A stretch of 64,000 bases of DNA from Obelidium mucronatum. Taxonomy: Eukaryota > Chytridiomycota > Chytridiomycetes > Chytridiales > Chytriomycetaceae. The notes beneath the pieces were generated by a model. That model had not been told where the DNA came from. It saw only the letters and a program-made list of their open reading frames with translations, and did no database searches. The stretch is from NCBI GenBank assembly GCA_025765595.1, contig JAIVFH010000128.1:1-64000 (forward strand), read 5' to 3'. The position numbers were made by a program, and so were the translations under genes. This document shows positions 20,561 through 32,495 of the stretch, piece by piece (positions within the stretch are counted from its first letter, which is position 1; each line of letters opens with the position of its first letter).

Positions 20561-21807
20561 TTACTTTTCCCCGTCAACGCGTAAGATTTCATTACCTGGT
20601 TTCTGGTAACAAATTCCCAAATCGCGCGTACCGTTGAGATATAGAAGAACGCGTTTCAGCACTTTCATGTCCTCGTTGGTAGGTTGAGTCTGGTATTGTG
20701 AAAGAATGCCAATACTACAAGAAAGATCGGGACGAGTCTTCCCTGCTAAGTATAGTAAGCACATGACCACAGATTGATATGCTGCGGACTCAGCAACATT
20801 AAGAAAGCCTAACGTATCTTCATGTTTCCAGTTCCTGGTCATCGGATTTGGTGCCGTGTCAGTAGAATTTTCTAGTCCCGCAAACGTTAAAATTTGCTTT
20901 GTGTAAATTGGCTGACCAATCCACGTAGAATCTTCAAATTGAACAATCTCCACTTTGAGAAACCATTCAGCGGGTCCCTGCTTACCTTTACCAAAGCGTT
21001 GGTTCAACTTCATTAATTGAAATTCAGCTTCAACTTTATCTTCAGTAATGTAAAGCTGGTCGTCAACATGACTAGCCATTTGTAAAGTGTTCTCTGGGCC
21101 GTTCGGCTCCTTAGGAGGTAGAGTTTTGATTAGATGACAAATGTCAGCAGGATCAGACTCAACCCCAAGATATTTGTGAAAATTGATGAGAGTTTCAAAC
21201 CAAATACGCGAGGCTTGGTGAATCCCGTAAAGAGACTTGTCAAGCCTACAGACAATTACTTGCCCATGTATATTGACTTTTCTAAACCCATGTGGCATTT
21301 CTAGATACAGTTGCGTATCTGTTTCACCATGTACAAATGCGTTTGGGACATCCATTTCGAAAACAAATTTACCTGTGAGCGCTGCAAAAGCAATAAGAAA
21401 CCGAATAGTCTCTGTTCGCGCAACAGGTGAGTAAGTTTTGAAATAATCAAGATTCTTGACTTGGGAAAATCTGCGTGCAACCCAGCGGGCTTTAAAACGT
21501 TCCAAAATTCCCTTGGCAGAAATTTTGAAAGCAAAAACCCACTTGCCTGACATAAGGCGAGCGCCTTCCGGTAAGACAGTTTCTGTCCAAGTCTCATTAT
21601 TCATGAGTTCGTTGTATTCACGTATCATGGCAGCTAACCAATAGGCAGCGAAGACTGGGTCTGCCATGGCCTCCTCGACAGTGTTTGGGATCTGAGGCAA
21701 GTTCTCTTTTCTCCAAATCTGTGTAGGCACCGGGCTTGGGGCCGGAGTTACCCAAGTAAACTTGGCAAGGTGATCACGTAAGAAAAACGATAGGGGTGAA
21801 CTAGAAT
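20561..21807 (-). pseudogene. Copia-2 reverse transcriptase, 5'-truncated
   Basis: Motifs include LMSGKWVFAFKISAKGILERFKARWVARRFSQ, FVFEMDVPNAFVHGE (motif A), LDKSLYGIHQASRIWFE and ASHVDDQLYI (motif C, with His in place of Tyr). Gag, protease and integrase are absent: the frame is cut at 21808 by an LTR copy in the opposite orientation. This copy cannot be autonomous. Confidence 0.85.
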
Positions 21808-22442
21808 TGTTGAGTATTACGCATAAAAGATACAATATCACTTGCACTACTTAACAGAGATTAAAAATAAACTATAAGTTGTACGGATTGAATAATTCAA
21901 CCCGAATCTTTATTGTTAGAATAAAAGGAGTTTCCGTGATTTGAGCCTGGGGCATAACGCTCTCAAAGCCAGCGCCTTGACCGCTGCACCAAGCACATCT
22001 TTCCTGCATGCTTTCCAAACCAAAACACCATAATACATCGGCCGTGCGCTGCCGAGATTAAGGGACACCTTAACCAGAGATGGGTTATGCTTTTGGACCT
22101 TGGCGGCATGTGGTTTATCAGCTGCTCACATGTAGAAAGATGAAGACATTTTGTAAATGTAACCTTTATTATTGAGTATTAACGCCGTCAGACGGCGATA
22201 AATTTCCCCTTCACTAATTTCCCCCAATTGGAAATCGCCATCTCAAGTTGATGCACCGCCTCAATGGGCAAATGGGATACGAGGTTCTAAACCTCAACAG
22301 GTCTCAATGGGACCATGTAAAAGACTAAAGCAACAGTAAAACGCTATAAAAATGGAGTCTGTGGCAGGGAAAAAGACAACAACTTGTCTCCTGACAAACA
22401 ATTAACCACATAAAGCTTACATTAGCTCGCCGCAAATCAACA
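21808..22442 (+). repeat. Inverted second copy of the copia-2 LTR (635 bp)
   Basis: It is the reverse complement of 19390-20007, at roughly 95% identity by eye. It differs by a small insertion (CGCCGTCTGACGGCG) near 22180-22200. Normal LTRs are direct repeats, so this copy is either an independent solo LTR inserted in the opposite direction or the product of an inversion. Confidence 0.8.
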
Positions 22443-22467
22443 CAAAAGCAAGGCCCAGAAAACAACC

Positions 22468-25282
22468 ATGCCAAACAACCCAACTCCAACTGTTGACAAA
22501 CCACAAACCTGTACCATGGAAGCATCAACAGCACCAGACACTGGAGCAGATGTTGCCTCATCCATGACAGTAGGCAGTACGTTTGGTCCAGGCATCCGTG
22601 GGGTTTGGACGGAAAGGTGATACTTAAAAGGTGTAAATTAACAAACTCACCCATCACCAACAACACAGCAAGCGGAAACGGGGAGCTGAAGAAGATGAAT
22701 CCGATGATGATGAGGCGCTGGGTTCTCCAACTGATGGAGGACATGATGAACCAGCAGTGAGGGGGCCTCCTGAAAAAAAGGCAAAGCTGGTGGAGCTCAC
22801 CAACAATAAGGAGCTTCCTCCTGTAGAACAATTGGTAGCAGGCCTGCAAGTCAGGAATCGGATGGAGCTGGATCGACAGGAAATCATCCAAAACCCCAAT
22901 CGAGCAGCTTCGATTGTAATGGAAACCTGCTCAGCAACCCGCCCACCCTCCAGATTGATGAGAGACAGGGCATGGCGGCTGCGTTTAAGACCATCTTACT
23001 CAATGCTCTTTTGGATGCGCAGCAATTTGGTGAAGCTCTTTCACAGGTGGCGGCTGCTCAAGGGCAGGCTTGTTTCTATGTTTGCCAGGCCTTCAACAGG
23101 TTTAGTTCTTTATTTTGTCCAATAATTTGGTTTTATTGGAACTCTAACTTTCACTTTCCAATATTCTGGTATTATTGGAAATACAAAAGAATGTTTCTGA
23201 TGAGTTCCACTTCCGCAGAGAAATGGAATGAGTACTTGGTGGGACAATACCACGAAGCATTCCCACCGCTTCCACTTTTGGAGATGTCAAAGCAATTGTC
23301 AGATTCACGGAAAATGGGATCAGCAAAGAAGCAAGGCAGTCAGAAAGTACAAAGTGGCACAGCACCCAAGCAAATTATCAAGAATTTTGACTTTCTGTTC
23401 AACAAACTTGACAAAATTCTGGAACTTCGGATTTTTGGAGGCCTTCAAGCTGTTGTGGAAGAACTTGATAAAGAGGAGAGCGTGGCTATGAAGTACAGCA
23501 TTATCTTGAACAAGTTGGTTAGGTGAGTGCCATAGTAATCCAAAAACCTTCTGTGAAAAATTTTAACGTTCTGTCAAACATTTCCAAGGCAATTCACGGG
23601 GATTTGCTCCACTCTGTACCAAGAAAGATGTGACGGAAAGTTGGGACGATCTGAAAAAATGGGTTCTTTTGGGGTATCATTGTTGCTGGAAGTCATCAAG
23701 TGGCTGAAGCTGTTCACCAAGTCTGCCAAAAAAAAGAAGGGGACCAGTGAACAAATCAAAACCTTTCTTCTTGATCTCCATCCTCAAGGAACGTCTGTTG
23801 GACCTCTGCTGACAACTCAAGAACAAGCCAAAGTGAACTGGGAGCTGCAACAAGCTGCTGGAAGCAAGTCTGGAACCAACTCCAAGAATGAGAGTAGTGA
23901 GGATTCTGAGTCAAGTGAAACTGACGGTGAAGGTGGTGACAGAAAGCGTAAGCCCAGACGTAGTAGAAGGAAGGATGTCAAGGAAGAGGAACAACGCGTT
24001 ATCAAGACCAATGATGATGACTATGTTGTCTACTTGCCAGATGCTGTGATGAAGCTTCTCAACTTATCAAGCCGTGAAGTTAATGGAGTTATTGACTTGA
24101 CTAAGTGAGTGTCGAGGTTGGTGGAGTTGACGGGATTGCATTGCTGTATCTGTTCCCTTAAGCTGTTCCCTTATTATGATTTTTCTATGTTTGCTTGTAT
24201 CTATTTTAATGGTGTCTCATATTTTTTAATCACTTGGTGTCTCATTTTACATAAAAGATAGCTGCGATCCTTCCTTTTACACGTCATGTCACTTGTTCAC
24301 AGGTTCCTTCCCATCCTGCGACCACTGCACTGGCAGTTTAAGGCTGTTCCTGTTAATCGTAAGAACCGATACTCTGCTGACATTTAATGATATTGATATA
24401 ACTGTAGATCATCTTGTGAAGGTTATCTTCCGCACCTGTGAGTAATTCCAATATCGTTTCTTTCCAAGGAATTCCAAAATCGTGTTTCTATTGGAATTAC
24501 TGTGTAATTGAAATTAATGAATTCAAATATCTTGTTCTTATTGGAATTCCCGTTTAATTGAAATTTATGAATTCCAATATCTTGTTCTTATTGGATTTTG
24601 TGTTCCCTAGGTTACCTTCCCATGCCCATTGGCAAGTCTTTGTTGCATAATGCCTCCTCAGTGTCTCGACTTAACAAACGTCGGCCATTCGATAATATTG
24701 TTCCGGTCTCCTTTCACCCTCCCACCCATGCACCGCCCCTTACTATTTCATTAGTTTCACCCCCAATGGTGACTCCTTCCGCCACCAGTTCTGACGGGCC
24801 TCCAACCCCCATTGTGGCCCCTGGTACCCCCTTAGCCCCTTCTCGTGTTCTTAGAATTTGTAAAACAGAAAATCAGTACTCTGCTCACCGAAAGGCTGTT
24901 AGTAAACGGAAGATTCGCGCTCAACGCTCACCAGCAGCTCATGAGCGAGAACTTGAATCACAGCGTATCCAAATGCAACAGCTGCGCGCAGCAGCAACAG
25001 AATCAAAAAGAGAAGCAACAAGGCTTCAGAACTCAAAACAACATAGGGTAGCATATGACCAAAAGTTGCTGGAAGAACGGCTAAAGCGAGTGTATGGTCC
25101 TGATGAGCTATCAACAATTGATTCACTGTTGGGGTTTGGGTTGCAATCCTCGCAAGAAGCCATCTACATTAAGTGTGCTGAGCGATTGTCATTCAACTGT
25201 ATGACCAAACACTGCTGTGTTGTCTGTGATTGCGACTATGTAAAATCCGAAATGAAATATCACAGTATAGGATCAGAGTACC
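22468..25282 (+). pseudogene. Helitron RepHel N-terminal region, multi-exon
   Basis: Open segments run from MPNNPTPTVDKPQ at 22468, through an acidic NLS-like stretch (about 22660-22800), 23174-23526, 23589-24108 and about 24610-25282. They are joined by introns such as 23525-23588, 24106-24300, 24437-24608 and 25283-25337. The last part has a Cys cluster (CCVVCDCDYV), as zinc-finger-like N-termini of Helitron proteins often do. Several exon joins are uncertain and the coding status is probably decayed. Its identity comes mainly from continuity with the Rep domain downstream. Confidence 0.55.
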
Positions 25283-25337
25283 GAGTGAGTAAAATTTTAA
25301 TACTTTTAACATCAAAGTAACTAAATTTGTGCAATAG

Positions 25338-27428
25338 AATTTGCGTCGCGTCTTGCAGGTTGATGCCGCGCGAGTTGCCATGTTAGATCCACTTCTTGTG
25401 GCTCAATATGACGTCCAAGGCTTTGATGTCCGCCTTTCTCGCCTATTCCTCAGTCCATCTGGATTTTACTTCTATGCCAATAAGTTGCACAACCTGGTTA
25501 TTCTGAAAGAGGGGGCGTTGATGTATCAGCCCTTGCCTGGCCATTTTGTTTCTGTACCACAGGATAATCTGCTTCTCGCTCTTTGTCCAGACTGCTTCAC
25601 AGCCACACGCCCTGGAAAGATGGATGGTGATGCAGGTGAAGAACTGGAAATTGAAGAGGAAGAAGAAGAAAACAAAGAACTAAGGAAGAATCGGATGCCA
25701 GTGGAAGCCATTTCCAACGAAAATTGGATTGGGTGACTCCCGACAACCTTTGGAGATATTACCCGAACAACCAAAAACGTAGTTTCATTGATGCAGCCGT
25801 GCATTTATCTTACAACCATTTTTGGGTCCGGTACTGAGAACCAACGGAAAAATATCAAGTCCCACCATTATGTTCCGAAAAACAGTGAACCGGTTCTTCG
25901 TCAAGTTCCTGCAGATATTAGTTCAACTTTCCGCTTTTCTTTTGTTGGGGCCTGGACCGCACAAGAAATAGCTGAACAAAACCAGATATGCTGCACAAGA
26001 CTGCATGTTTGACTTACTCAAATTCTTTGAGTTGCACCACCAAGGGTACAAGGAAAACAAAGAGTACATTTTAAGTGATGCGGCTGTACCTGAAGAGAAC
26101 AGTAAGTTTTGATGTCCTTCTGCTTATATTTGTTTTTGAAATTCCAATATTTTGTTCTTATTGGATTTTTGTATCAGTTTTCTCTGATCGATCGCTCTCT
26201 GGTGACTTTCCAGTAAATGAAAAACTGTGCCGACTGATGCAACATTCTGCTTACACGCAGAAACCGCTGTTGAGGATTCCACTGTCCATTATGTGTTTTC
26301 TCCTACGAGCGACCACGTAATAGCATCTCTACTCCCTAACCCAAATGAACCACCTGCCACCACTTCAATCCAGGATTATGCTGTGTTTTGATCTACAAAC
26401 CTGTCCAAAGCAAGAAAGCTTCAGCATATTGGTTTATTCTTTCCAACACTTTTGCCATTTGGTGAAGGAGGTCCGGCGTGTCATCGGGTCCGCCATCTTT
26501 CAGTTAACAGATGGATCAAGCGTTGCCTCAAACTTCATGGCGGAATTTTTGGCAGGCATTGGGGTTTCACTGCTATTGCTTATGATTACACTGCATTAGA
26601 GCAATCCTTCTCTCAGCAATATTTGACAATGCGTGTTCGTGCATCTGCGATTTCAGATGGAAAATGGACCAAAGAAGACATTCAGAAATGTTATAATCAT
26701 TCTCGTCAGATGGACGAGTGTCTAAAGCGCGGTGTTACTCTTCCAGAGGCACCACCAGAAGTGAAGCAATTGATGGATATCAAGAAGGCCATTCTGCCAG
26801 AATTGAGGGCATTTGTTGGCTCTGACAAGTCTCGCCAAGCTGGGCTTCACACAGCTTTTGGGTTACAACGTAGACTTGGAGTTGCCAATATTTTTGCCAC
26901 AATCTCTCCTGCCACGTCACGAAGCTGGGCTGTCGCCATTAATTGTGACCTTGTTAATGGTGAACATTGTCAACTTAAGTTTCTTGTTGGGGATGGCAAG
27001 CTTGCCTTGCCTGGCACTGATGGGATTATTCTTCCAAACAATAATGCGAGGACGTCAGCTGCCTCCTCAAACTCGTATGAATGTGCGGACTATGCCCGCC
27101 GTGTACTTAACGTATTTTTGGAAGACTTCATTGGCTGGGACTTCAAGTTCCGGGCTCCTGTGAGAGGAGGGGGGTGTTTAGGAATCCCTCGATTTGTTAC
27201 TACCTCTGCCGAGACGCAGAAACAGGGAGACATACACTTTCATATGGTTATCTCCTTACATGGTTTCCCAAGAACGTCAGCTGAATTCTGAATACGTCTT
27301 GAGGATCCTAAATTTGCCGAAAGGTTTATACTCTCTTTATTTTGTAAAATTCCCTTTTCCAATAATGCTCAAATATTGGAATTCTAGGTTGGTAAAATTC
27401 AGAGACACAGTGTTAAGCACAACTCCTC
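25338..27428 (+). pseudogene. Helitron Rep (rolling-circle initiator) region
   Basis: It begins LRRVLQVDAARVAMLDP and includes LCPDCFTATRPGK and RMPVEAISNENWIG, recalling the Helitron ..C..C..K.P..A..N..WIG block. Then comes FPTLLPFGEGGPACHR.RHLS (the Helitron_like_N FP.LFP.GEGG motif), IFATISPATSRSW (Rep motif 1 area) and QKQGDIHFHMVI, whose HFH is the HxH metal-binding motif of the nickase. Frame breaks occur around 25735-25990 and 26390. Introns at about 26101-26177 and 27333-27388 can be spliced in frame. Rep would nick and ligate DNA during rolling-circle transposition. Confidence 0.75.
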
Positions 27429-27521
27429 TGTTGATTTGCGGCGAGCTAATGTAAGCTTTATGTGGTTAATTGTGTTAAGTAGTGCAAGTGATATTGTATC
27501 TTTTATGCGTAATACTCAACA
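27429..27521 (+). mobile_element. 93-bp internally deleted solo LTR of copia-2 family
   Basis: It begins TGTTGATTTGCGGCG and ends ATACTCAACA, like the 618-bp LTR, but lacks everything between GTGGTTAATTG and TTAAGTAGTG. It is flanked by the 5-bp duplication TCCTC (27424-27428 and 27522-27526). It sits inside the Helitron coding region, whose frame continues across it (TTP|PFTCTENSCPF) when one duplication copy is removed. Confidence 0.85.
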
Positions 27522-27790
27522 TCCTCCATTTACTTGCACCGAGAATTCCTGTCCCTTTCCTGCTTGTGACGGATTATTGGAAGCCTTTCCCATTCCTGGG
27601 GAAGCTTTCCAAAAACTTCATGTTGGAAAGAAAATCTGTGCAACATCGTCTTGTTCGAAATGCCTAAAGGAGTTTTGTCACAAAGATGTCATGCTGGAGC
27701 GTGTTCGCCAATATGGGAGAGAATTCTTAAACTTTTATTCCCAAACATGGAGCTTGCAACATGAGTTTCATGTGCCTCCAACACTTCCCC
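27522..27790 (+). pseudogene. Helitron RepHel, segment after Rep
   Basis: It continues the Helitron reading frame with PFTCTENSCPFPACDG, KKICATSSCSKCLKEFCHKD and EFLNFYSQTWSLQHEFHVPP, a cysteine-rich linker typical between the Rep and helicase domains. It is cut near 27782 where homology passes to 35275, after the copia-1 insertion. Confidence 0.6.
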
Positions 27791-28132
27791 TCAAGCGAAC
27801 ATGATTGAATAAAGAATGAATTGAACAACGATCAGACTTGGATCATGTGACATGAATGTGACTTGATTAATTGCCAATGATTAATTAAGGCTTGGTGATT
27901 AATTCAGGTTCGGCGAAGGTCATGTGATTGTCACGTGATGGTGCCTTCCCCTTGATCGTGTGAATCGCTTGAGAGTTGTGTCTTTCTGTGCAGTCTTGCG
28001 TTATTACACCCTGTGTCAGATTCTTACTGACCAAAACACTAGTCCCTCGCTCAACCATTAAAATGGCGAAGCAAGGATAAAGTGAAACCTTCATAGGCGG
28101 ATATGTAATATTCGAACAAGTGCGCAGAGCAG

Positions 28133-28203
28133 GTCTTGAACCTGGGTTGTTTTGGTAGCAGACTTGTACTCTGACCATTGAGCTAAGTGGTTGGTTTTCT
28201 TGT
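28133..28203 (-). other. tRNA-like segment in copia-1 3' flank
   Basis: On the minus strand it has an A box TAGCTCAATGG and a B box GGTTCAAGACC about 35 bp apart. No complementary acceptor arms were found, so it is tRNA-derived rather than a functional tRNA. Confidence 0.4.
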
Positions 28204-28387
28204 ATACTTTTGAACTTGAATAAATAGTTGGGTTTTTCTATATGAATTGTATGTTTAAAATATGAAGTATTCTAGCTTCTAGAATCGAAATCGAATTGAA
28301 TTGAATAGAATTGACTTAGCATTATGAGGGGCAAATCACGACTAGCCCCAATGCGTATCGCGGAAGTCAATCTTGAATCGTGAATTG

Positions 28388-29128
28388 TTAAATTGTAATC
28401 GCGGTAAGAGACATCATGCCAAATCGGGCACGAAGTTTCTTGAATTGATCGCGTCCAAGACACTTGGTGAGTAAATCGGCTGGCTGGTCAGCGGTCTTGA
28501 TCCAAGTGACCTTGACTTGTTTTAAATTGACCAGTTCGCGGATATAGTGGTATCGAATATTGATGTGCTTGGATTGATGGGAGAATGCATTGTTATTGCA
28601 TTGATGAATAGTAGACTGGTTGTCTTTGAATACTTGAATTGGTTTCTTGAGTGGTATGTTGAGTGTATCGTATAGCTGAATAAAAGACTGTAGTTCGCGT
28701 CCTAATTCGCTGATGGACATGTATTCGGCTTCTGTAGAAGAGAGTGGAGTAACTGGAGTCTTGGTGGATTTCCAGCTGATGACGCCATCCGCGAGAACAA
28801 CCATGTAGCCAAGCTGCGACTTAGCTTCGTGGTGGATGTTGTACGCGGCGTCGCTGTAGCCGATAGGACTTGAATTGCCTTGTTTAGAGTAGAAGATACC
28901 GTGGTCTTGTGTGTCATGGATGTAGCGGAAGACACGCATGAGGTCTTCCCAGTGTTGCTGAGATGGTTTGCTGGAGAAGATAGATAGAAAGGAGATAGCT
29001 GTAGAAATGTCTGGGCGAGTGTTGATAGCTGCGTAGTTGAGGCATCCGATGGCTTCAAGGTATAGGGATGGGTTGTTGAAGAGGGGGGTGGTGTCTGATG
29101 CTGGAGTTGGTGAAAATGAGCTTGGCAA
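28388..29128 (-). pseudogene. Copia-1 RNase H
   Basis: It contains YSDAAYNIHHEAKSQLGYMV, TPLSSTEAEYMSISELGREL, VFKDNQSTIHQ, HINIRYHYIRELV and PADLLTKCLGRDQF, the standard copia RNase H and C-terminal motifs. It is separated from the RT ORF by a frame change near 29150. Confidence 0.85.
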
Positions 29129-29167
29129 GGGAGTGGAAATTGGATAATGCGAAAAATGCCCCGTAAA

Positions 29168-30211
29168 TCACTCCAAGATTTCTTTGATGTATTTTGATTG
29201 GTGGATGAAGATTCCGGAGGGCACGTGTTCAACTTGTATTCCGATTGTGTAGGTAATTTTTCCTAAGTCTCGCATTTTGAATTCCTTTCTAAGAGAAATC
29301 ACGCCCTCATCGATAAGTGCTTGGTCACCAAAGAAACACAAGTCGTCGACGTAGATAGCCAAGTATACCGTCTTGCCATCCACAGTCTTAAAGAAGACGC
29401 ACGGGTCCGCTTTCGACTGAGTATATCCTGTTTCTTTGAGGTGAGTTGTCAACTTCTTATACCATATACGACCCGCTTGTTTTAATCCATAAAGGCCTTT
29501 AAGGAGTTCATAAACCCTGCCGGTTCCATCGTCGTATCCGGGAGGCTGCTTCATGTAGACGGGTTCGTCGATATTGCCATACAAGTACGCGGTGCTCACG
29601 TCGCACATGCGGGTATCCCACCCGTTAATTGCTGTGAGCGATAAAAGCCATCTGAAAGTTGCTGCGCGCATAACCGGTGAGTGTGTCTCCGTATAATCCA
29701 ATCCGAATTGTTGTGTATATCCCTGACCAACTAAACGCGCCTTAAATCTTTCAACAGATCCATCGCTATTCAACTTGACCTTGTAAACCCATTTGCTGCC
29801 GACAATGTTGATGCCGTCAGGAGCTTTGACAAGTCTATAGGTCTTGGTGTCCACGAGCGCGTCAAGTTCGGCTTTCTCGGCTGCAAGCCATTCCTCTTGG
29901 AATTTGCTCTTCATGGCTGCGTTCCGTGTCTTTGGTGATTCAGGAGTCTTCAATATTGGCGTCGAGGTGAGTGGTACGTCGTGTAATTTGTCTTCGATTG
30001 TAGCTGATGACCATTCTTCACCAAAAACATGTGTCTCTTCTTCGTCGAGTGTCGGTGAGCACAGCAGCGTCGTCGCGAGCAGTGTCCGTGATTTGCTGAG
30101 TCTCTGAGACATGCGTCGTGGTGCCGTTGCTGGTTTTGGTACTGTTGGTGGTGGCTGCGGCGGCGGTTGTACCGAAGTGCCAAGACCTTGGCTTGTTAAG
30201 GTACGTCTCAT
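29168..30211 (-). CDS. Copia-1 reverse transcriptase
   Basis: Motifs: VGSKWVYKVKLNSDGSVERF, KARLVGQGYTQQFGLDYTETHSPV, DTRMCDVSTAYLYGNIDE (motif A), LLKGLYGLKQAGRIWYKKL and LAIYVDDLCFFG (YVDD, motif C). All catalytic aspartates are present and the ORF itself is intact over 347 aa. It is no longer continuous with the integrase because of the intervening insert. Confidence 0.9.
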   Translation of the reverse strand: MRRTLTSQGLGTSVQPPPQPPPTVPKPATAPRRMSQRLSKSRTLLATTLLCSPTLDEEETHVFGEEWSSATIEDKLHDVPLTSTPILKTPESPKTRNAAMKSKFQEEWLAAEKAELDALVDTKTYRLVKAPDGINIVGSKWVYKVKLNSDGSVERFKARLVGQGYTQQFGLDYTETHSPVMRAATFRWLLSLTAINGWDTRMCDVSTAYLYGNIDEPVYMKQPPGYDDGTGRVYELLKGLYGLKQAGRIWYKKLTTHLKETGYTQSKADPCVFFKTVDGKTVYLAIYVDDLCFFGDQALIDEGVISLRKEFKMRDLGKITYTIGIQVEHVPSGIFIHQSKYIKEILE

Positions 30212-30239
30212 CGCACTTTTGAGTGGTTTTGTGGTTTTA

Positions 30240-30612
30240 CTAAGTGTTATTTGTATTGTGATTTGTGTATCGTCGTTGATTCGAGCAATTGAGGTAAGAG
30301 TATATGTGTTTTTGTAATGATGTGTGTTAAAAGTTGTTTTGATTTTTGTAGTGATTTGTATGTGGAGAGTTTCCTCTCTTCGAGAGTACTTCCAATTGTA
30401 TGTGGCTACAGTTGATAGAGGTGATCAAGGTATGTAATTATTTATGTGTTGGGGATCCCGGGATCAGGGCTTGGCCCTTATTAATTTAATTTTGTTTTGT
30501 GTATTGTAGCTTCCCCTCTATCCGTTCCCGTTAAGTCTTACAAGGCGTCCCCCGCAAGTTCCAAACAAGATGAATGGTAAGGAAGGATTGGGGTTATTGT
30601 TGTTGTATCTTA
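30240..30612 (-). other. Intron-like insert between copia-1 integrase and RT
   Basis: On the coding strand it starts GTAAGA and ends AACACTTAG. Splicing it would join NTNQHLTK in frame to TTKPLKSAMRRTL, linking integrase to RT. On the opposite strand the same stretch shows three GT..TTTTGTAG-like intron pairs. Which strand is spliced, if any, cannot be decided here. Confidence 0.4.
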
Positions 30613-31605
30613 CGTTTTTGTTAAGTGTTGATTTGTGTTTTGTAGTTCAAGTCTTGCGGCGTTTGCCTTGAGGACTGTGTGATGTAGTTTTGGTTGCTTG
30701 CGGTTGGTTCGCAGAGCTTGGAGTGTCTCGGCATCAAGAGGTTTGTGTTTGACTTTTTCCAATGTTGAGGTAGTTTTTAACATTGGTATCCACAGCAACG
30801 TTGTCTTGATTGGTAACTCTGGTAAATTCGAGACCAAGTTGTGTGGAGGTAGCAAATGTCGGTTGCAGCCACAACGGATATATGGTGGGCTTGAAGATAC
30901 AATCTTTGAATCGAACAAGGTGAACCCGAGCAGTTTCCAAGTCGAAGACGATGACTTGGGATGGAGTCTTGGATCCAAGGTAAATTCCCTCTTTCCGTGT
31001 TGGTTGTGTTGAAACAGGAAGGTATTTGACAGCACAACTGAAGGGTTGGAAGTGAGACATTCGAGGACGAATTCTGGAGCTGGCATATTCAGGACTATCG
31101 ATATCGTGCGAGATAACAGGTAAGACATTGTTGATTTCTGATGCATGTTCAAACGCGTATCCCCAGTATTCTAATGGTGATTTGCATTGATATAGGAAAG
31201 TCCTGGCCATCTTGCTCAAGGTTTGAATTGTCCGTTCGGGTCCTCCATCGATTTGGTGCTGTTCGGGTTTTCCTGGCTCGAATGAGATGTTGTTGAGTTT
31301 GCAATATTTCATGAATGCTGGAGATCTTCCCAGTTCTCCAGGATCCATTCGCATCCGTTTTGTGGTAAGTTGGTATTTTGTTATCGTCTTTTGATGAAGT
31401 CGAATAGCCCAAACTAAAGCTTCATCTTTGTGCTCAAGTAGTGCGACGTCAGATCTTTTCAAACCATAATCATTCATCACGAGCGCGTATGGGTATTTTC
31501 CAAGATGTGGCGGTTTGATTTCGACGACGTCAAATCCAAGTTGTTCACCAGGTAAATGTTTCTTTGGATCAGACTTGAACGGTTTGTAACACGGGATGCC
31601 TCCAA
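30613..31605 (-). pseudogene. Copia-1 integrase (C-terminal part of core)
   Basis: Readable from CYKPFKSDPKKHLPGEQLGFDVVE, through YPYALVMNDYGLKRSDVALL, to FMKYCKLNNISFEPGKPEQHQIDGGPERTIQTLSKMARTFL. This corresponds to the D, D and E region of copia integrases, with DGGPERT in place of the usual NGxxER. The N-terminal zinc domain is missing because of the insertion at about 31606-32495. There is a frame change near 31000. Confidence 0.78.
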
Positions 31606-32495
31606 TTTCCCAGGAACTGCGGTCCAGGTGAGCTCCCAGAAAGTCCCATAGGCTGAGCGTGGCTGTGTGCTACAGATCCAGCCACACTCTCTGCAAGCCT
31701 GAGCTCCAAGCCCACGCTCTAAGCCCAGATCCCTTCCGCAGATATAACCTATGGGTTTTTCATTGTTTGGTTAGTAATCTCTCCACACTTTTAATTCCCG
31801 TGCGAAGTTAGACTGATCACAATTAGTGGTCCCTGGCCCTGATACCAACTGCGGAAATAGCTGCCGCTACAACTTTGACTCTATCAAAGGGTTAAAAGCA
31901 AACAAATAAAGAAAGAAGAAGAAGATAGAAGAATAAAGAACGAAATTAAATAAAACACCACTTACTAACCCCGCTCCTTACGTCACGTGCCTCAAGCCCA
32001 TCATCCACCCTCATCTCCCCACGCGCCACTGTTTGATTTTGACCAGACCTCACCTCTGCCGCACCGTGGGTCATCAAACACGTGATAATAATTATTACTA
32101 GCTAGACGGAATTGTAATCGCAGTCCCGGGTCCCTGCCTTGGGGTCCGCAATCCGCAACACAGTTAAGTCCCGCCGCCAGAATTCTAATAGCGCCTTTCT
32201 TGATCCTCCGCTACCAGTTTGGGCCACTCTGTGTCCGCCGCCTCCAGGCCTACGTAATAATTACCGCAAGGTCCCGTGGATCTCTTCAATCCACTCATGT
32301 GACTTGCGTTACACACGCGTCATCCGACATCAAACCCCTTGTCCTGCGAACGCATCGCAGGAGAACGATAGAATGCGTTAAGTTGCGCATCTAGAGAACC
32401 TACACCCTCCCCAGGATAATCATGTAAGTAACCGACACGTTGTTACTCTGAAACTGGGACTTGTGGTAAGCCCTGTAGAGCTGGATAGTGGCCTA
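31606..32495 (-). mobile_element. LTR-retroelement remnant inserted in copia-1
   Basis: It interrupts copia-1 Pol between the protease and the integrase. On the minus strand TGGTATCAGGGCC at about 31832-31844 resembles an initiator-Met-tRNA primer binding site placed just after an LTR-like ..CCGCA end. This suggests an LTR to its right (to about 32490) and a short internal remnant to its left. The outer ends and any target duplication were not resolved. Confidence 0.45.

Noticed and set aside
28133..28203. Functional tRNA gene
   Set aside because: The A and B boxes are good but acceptor and anticodon stems do not pair; treated as a tRNA-derived relic.
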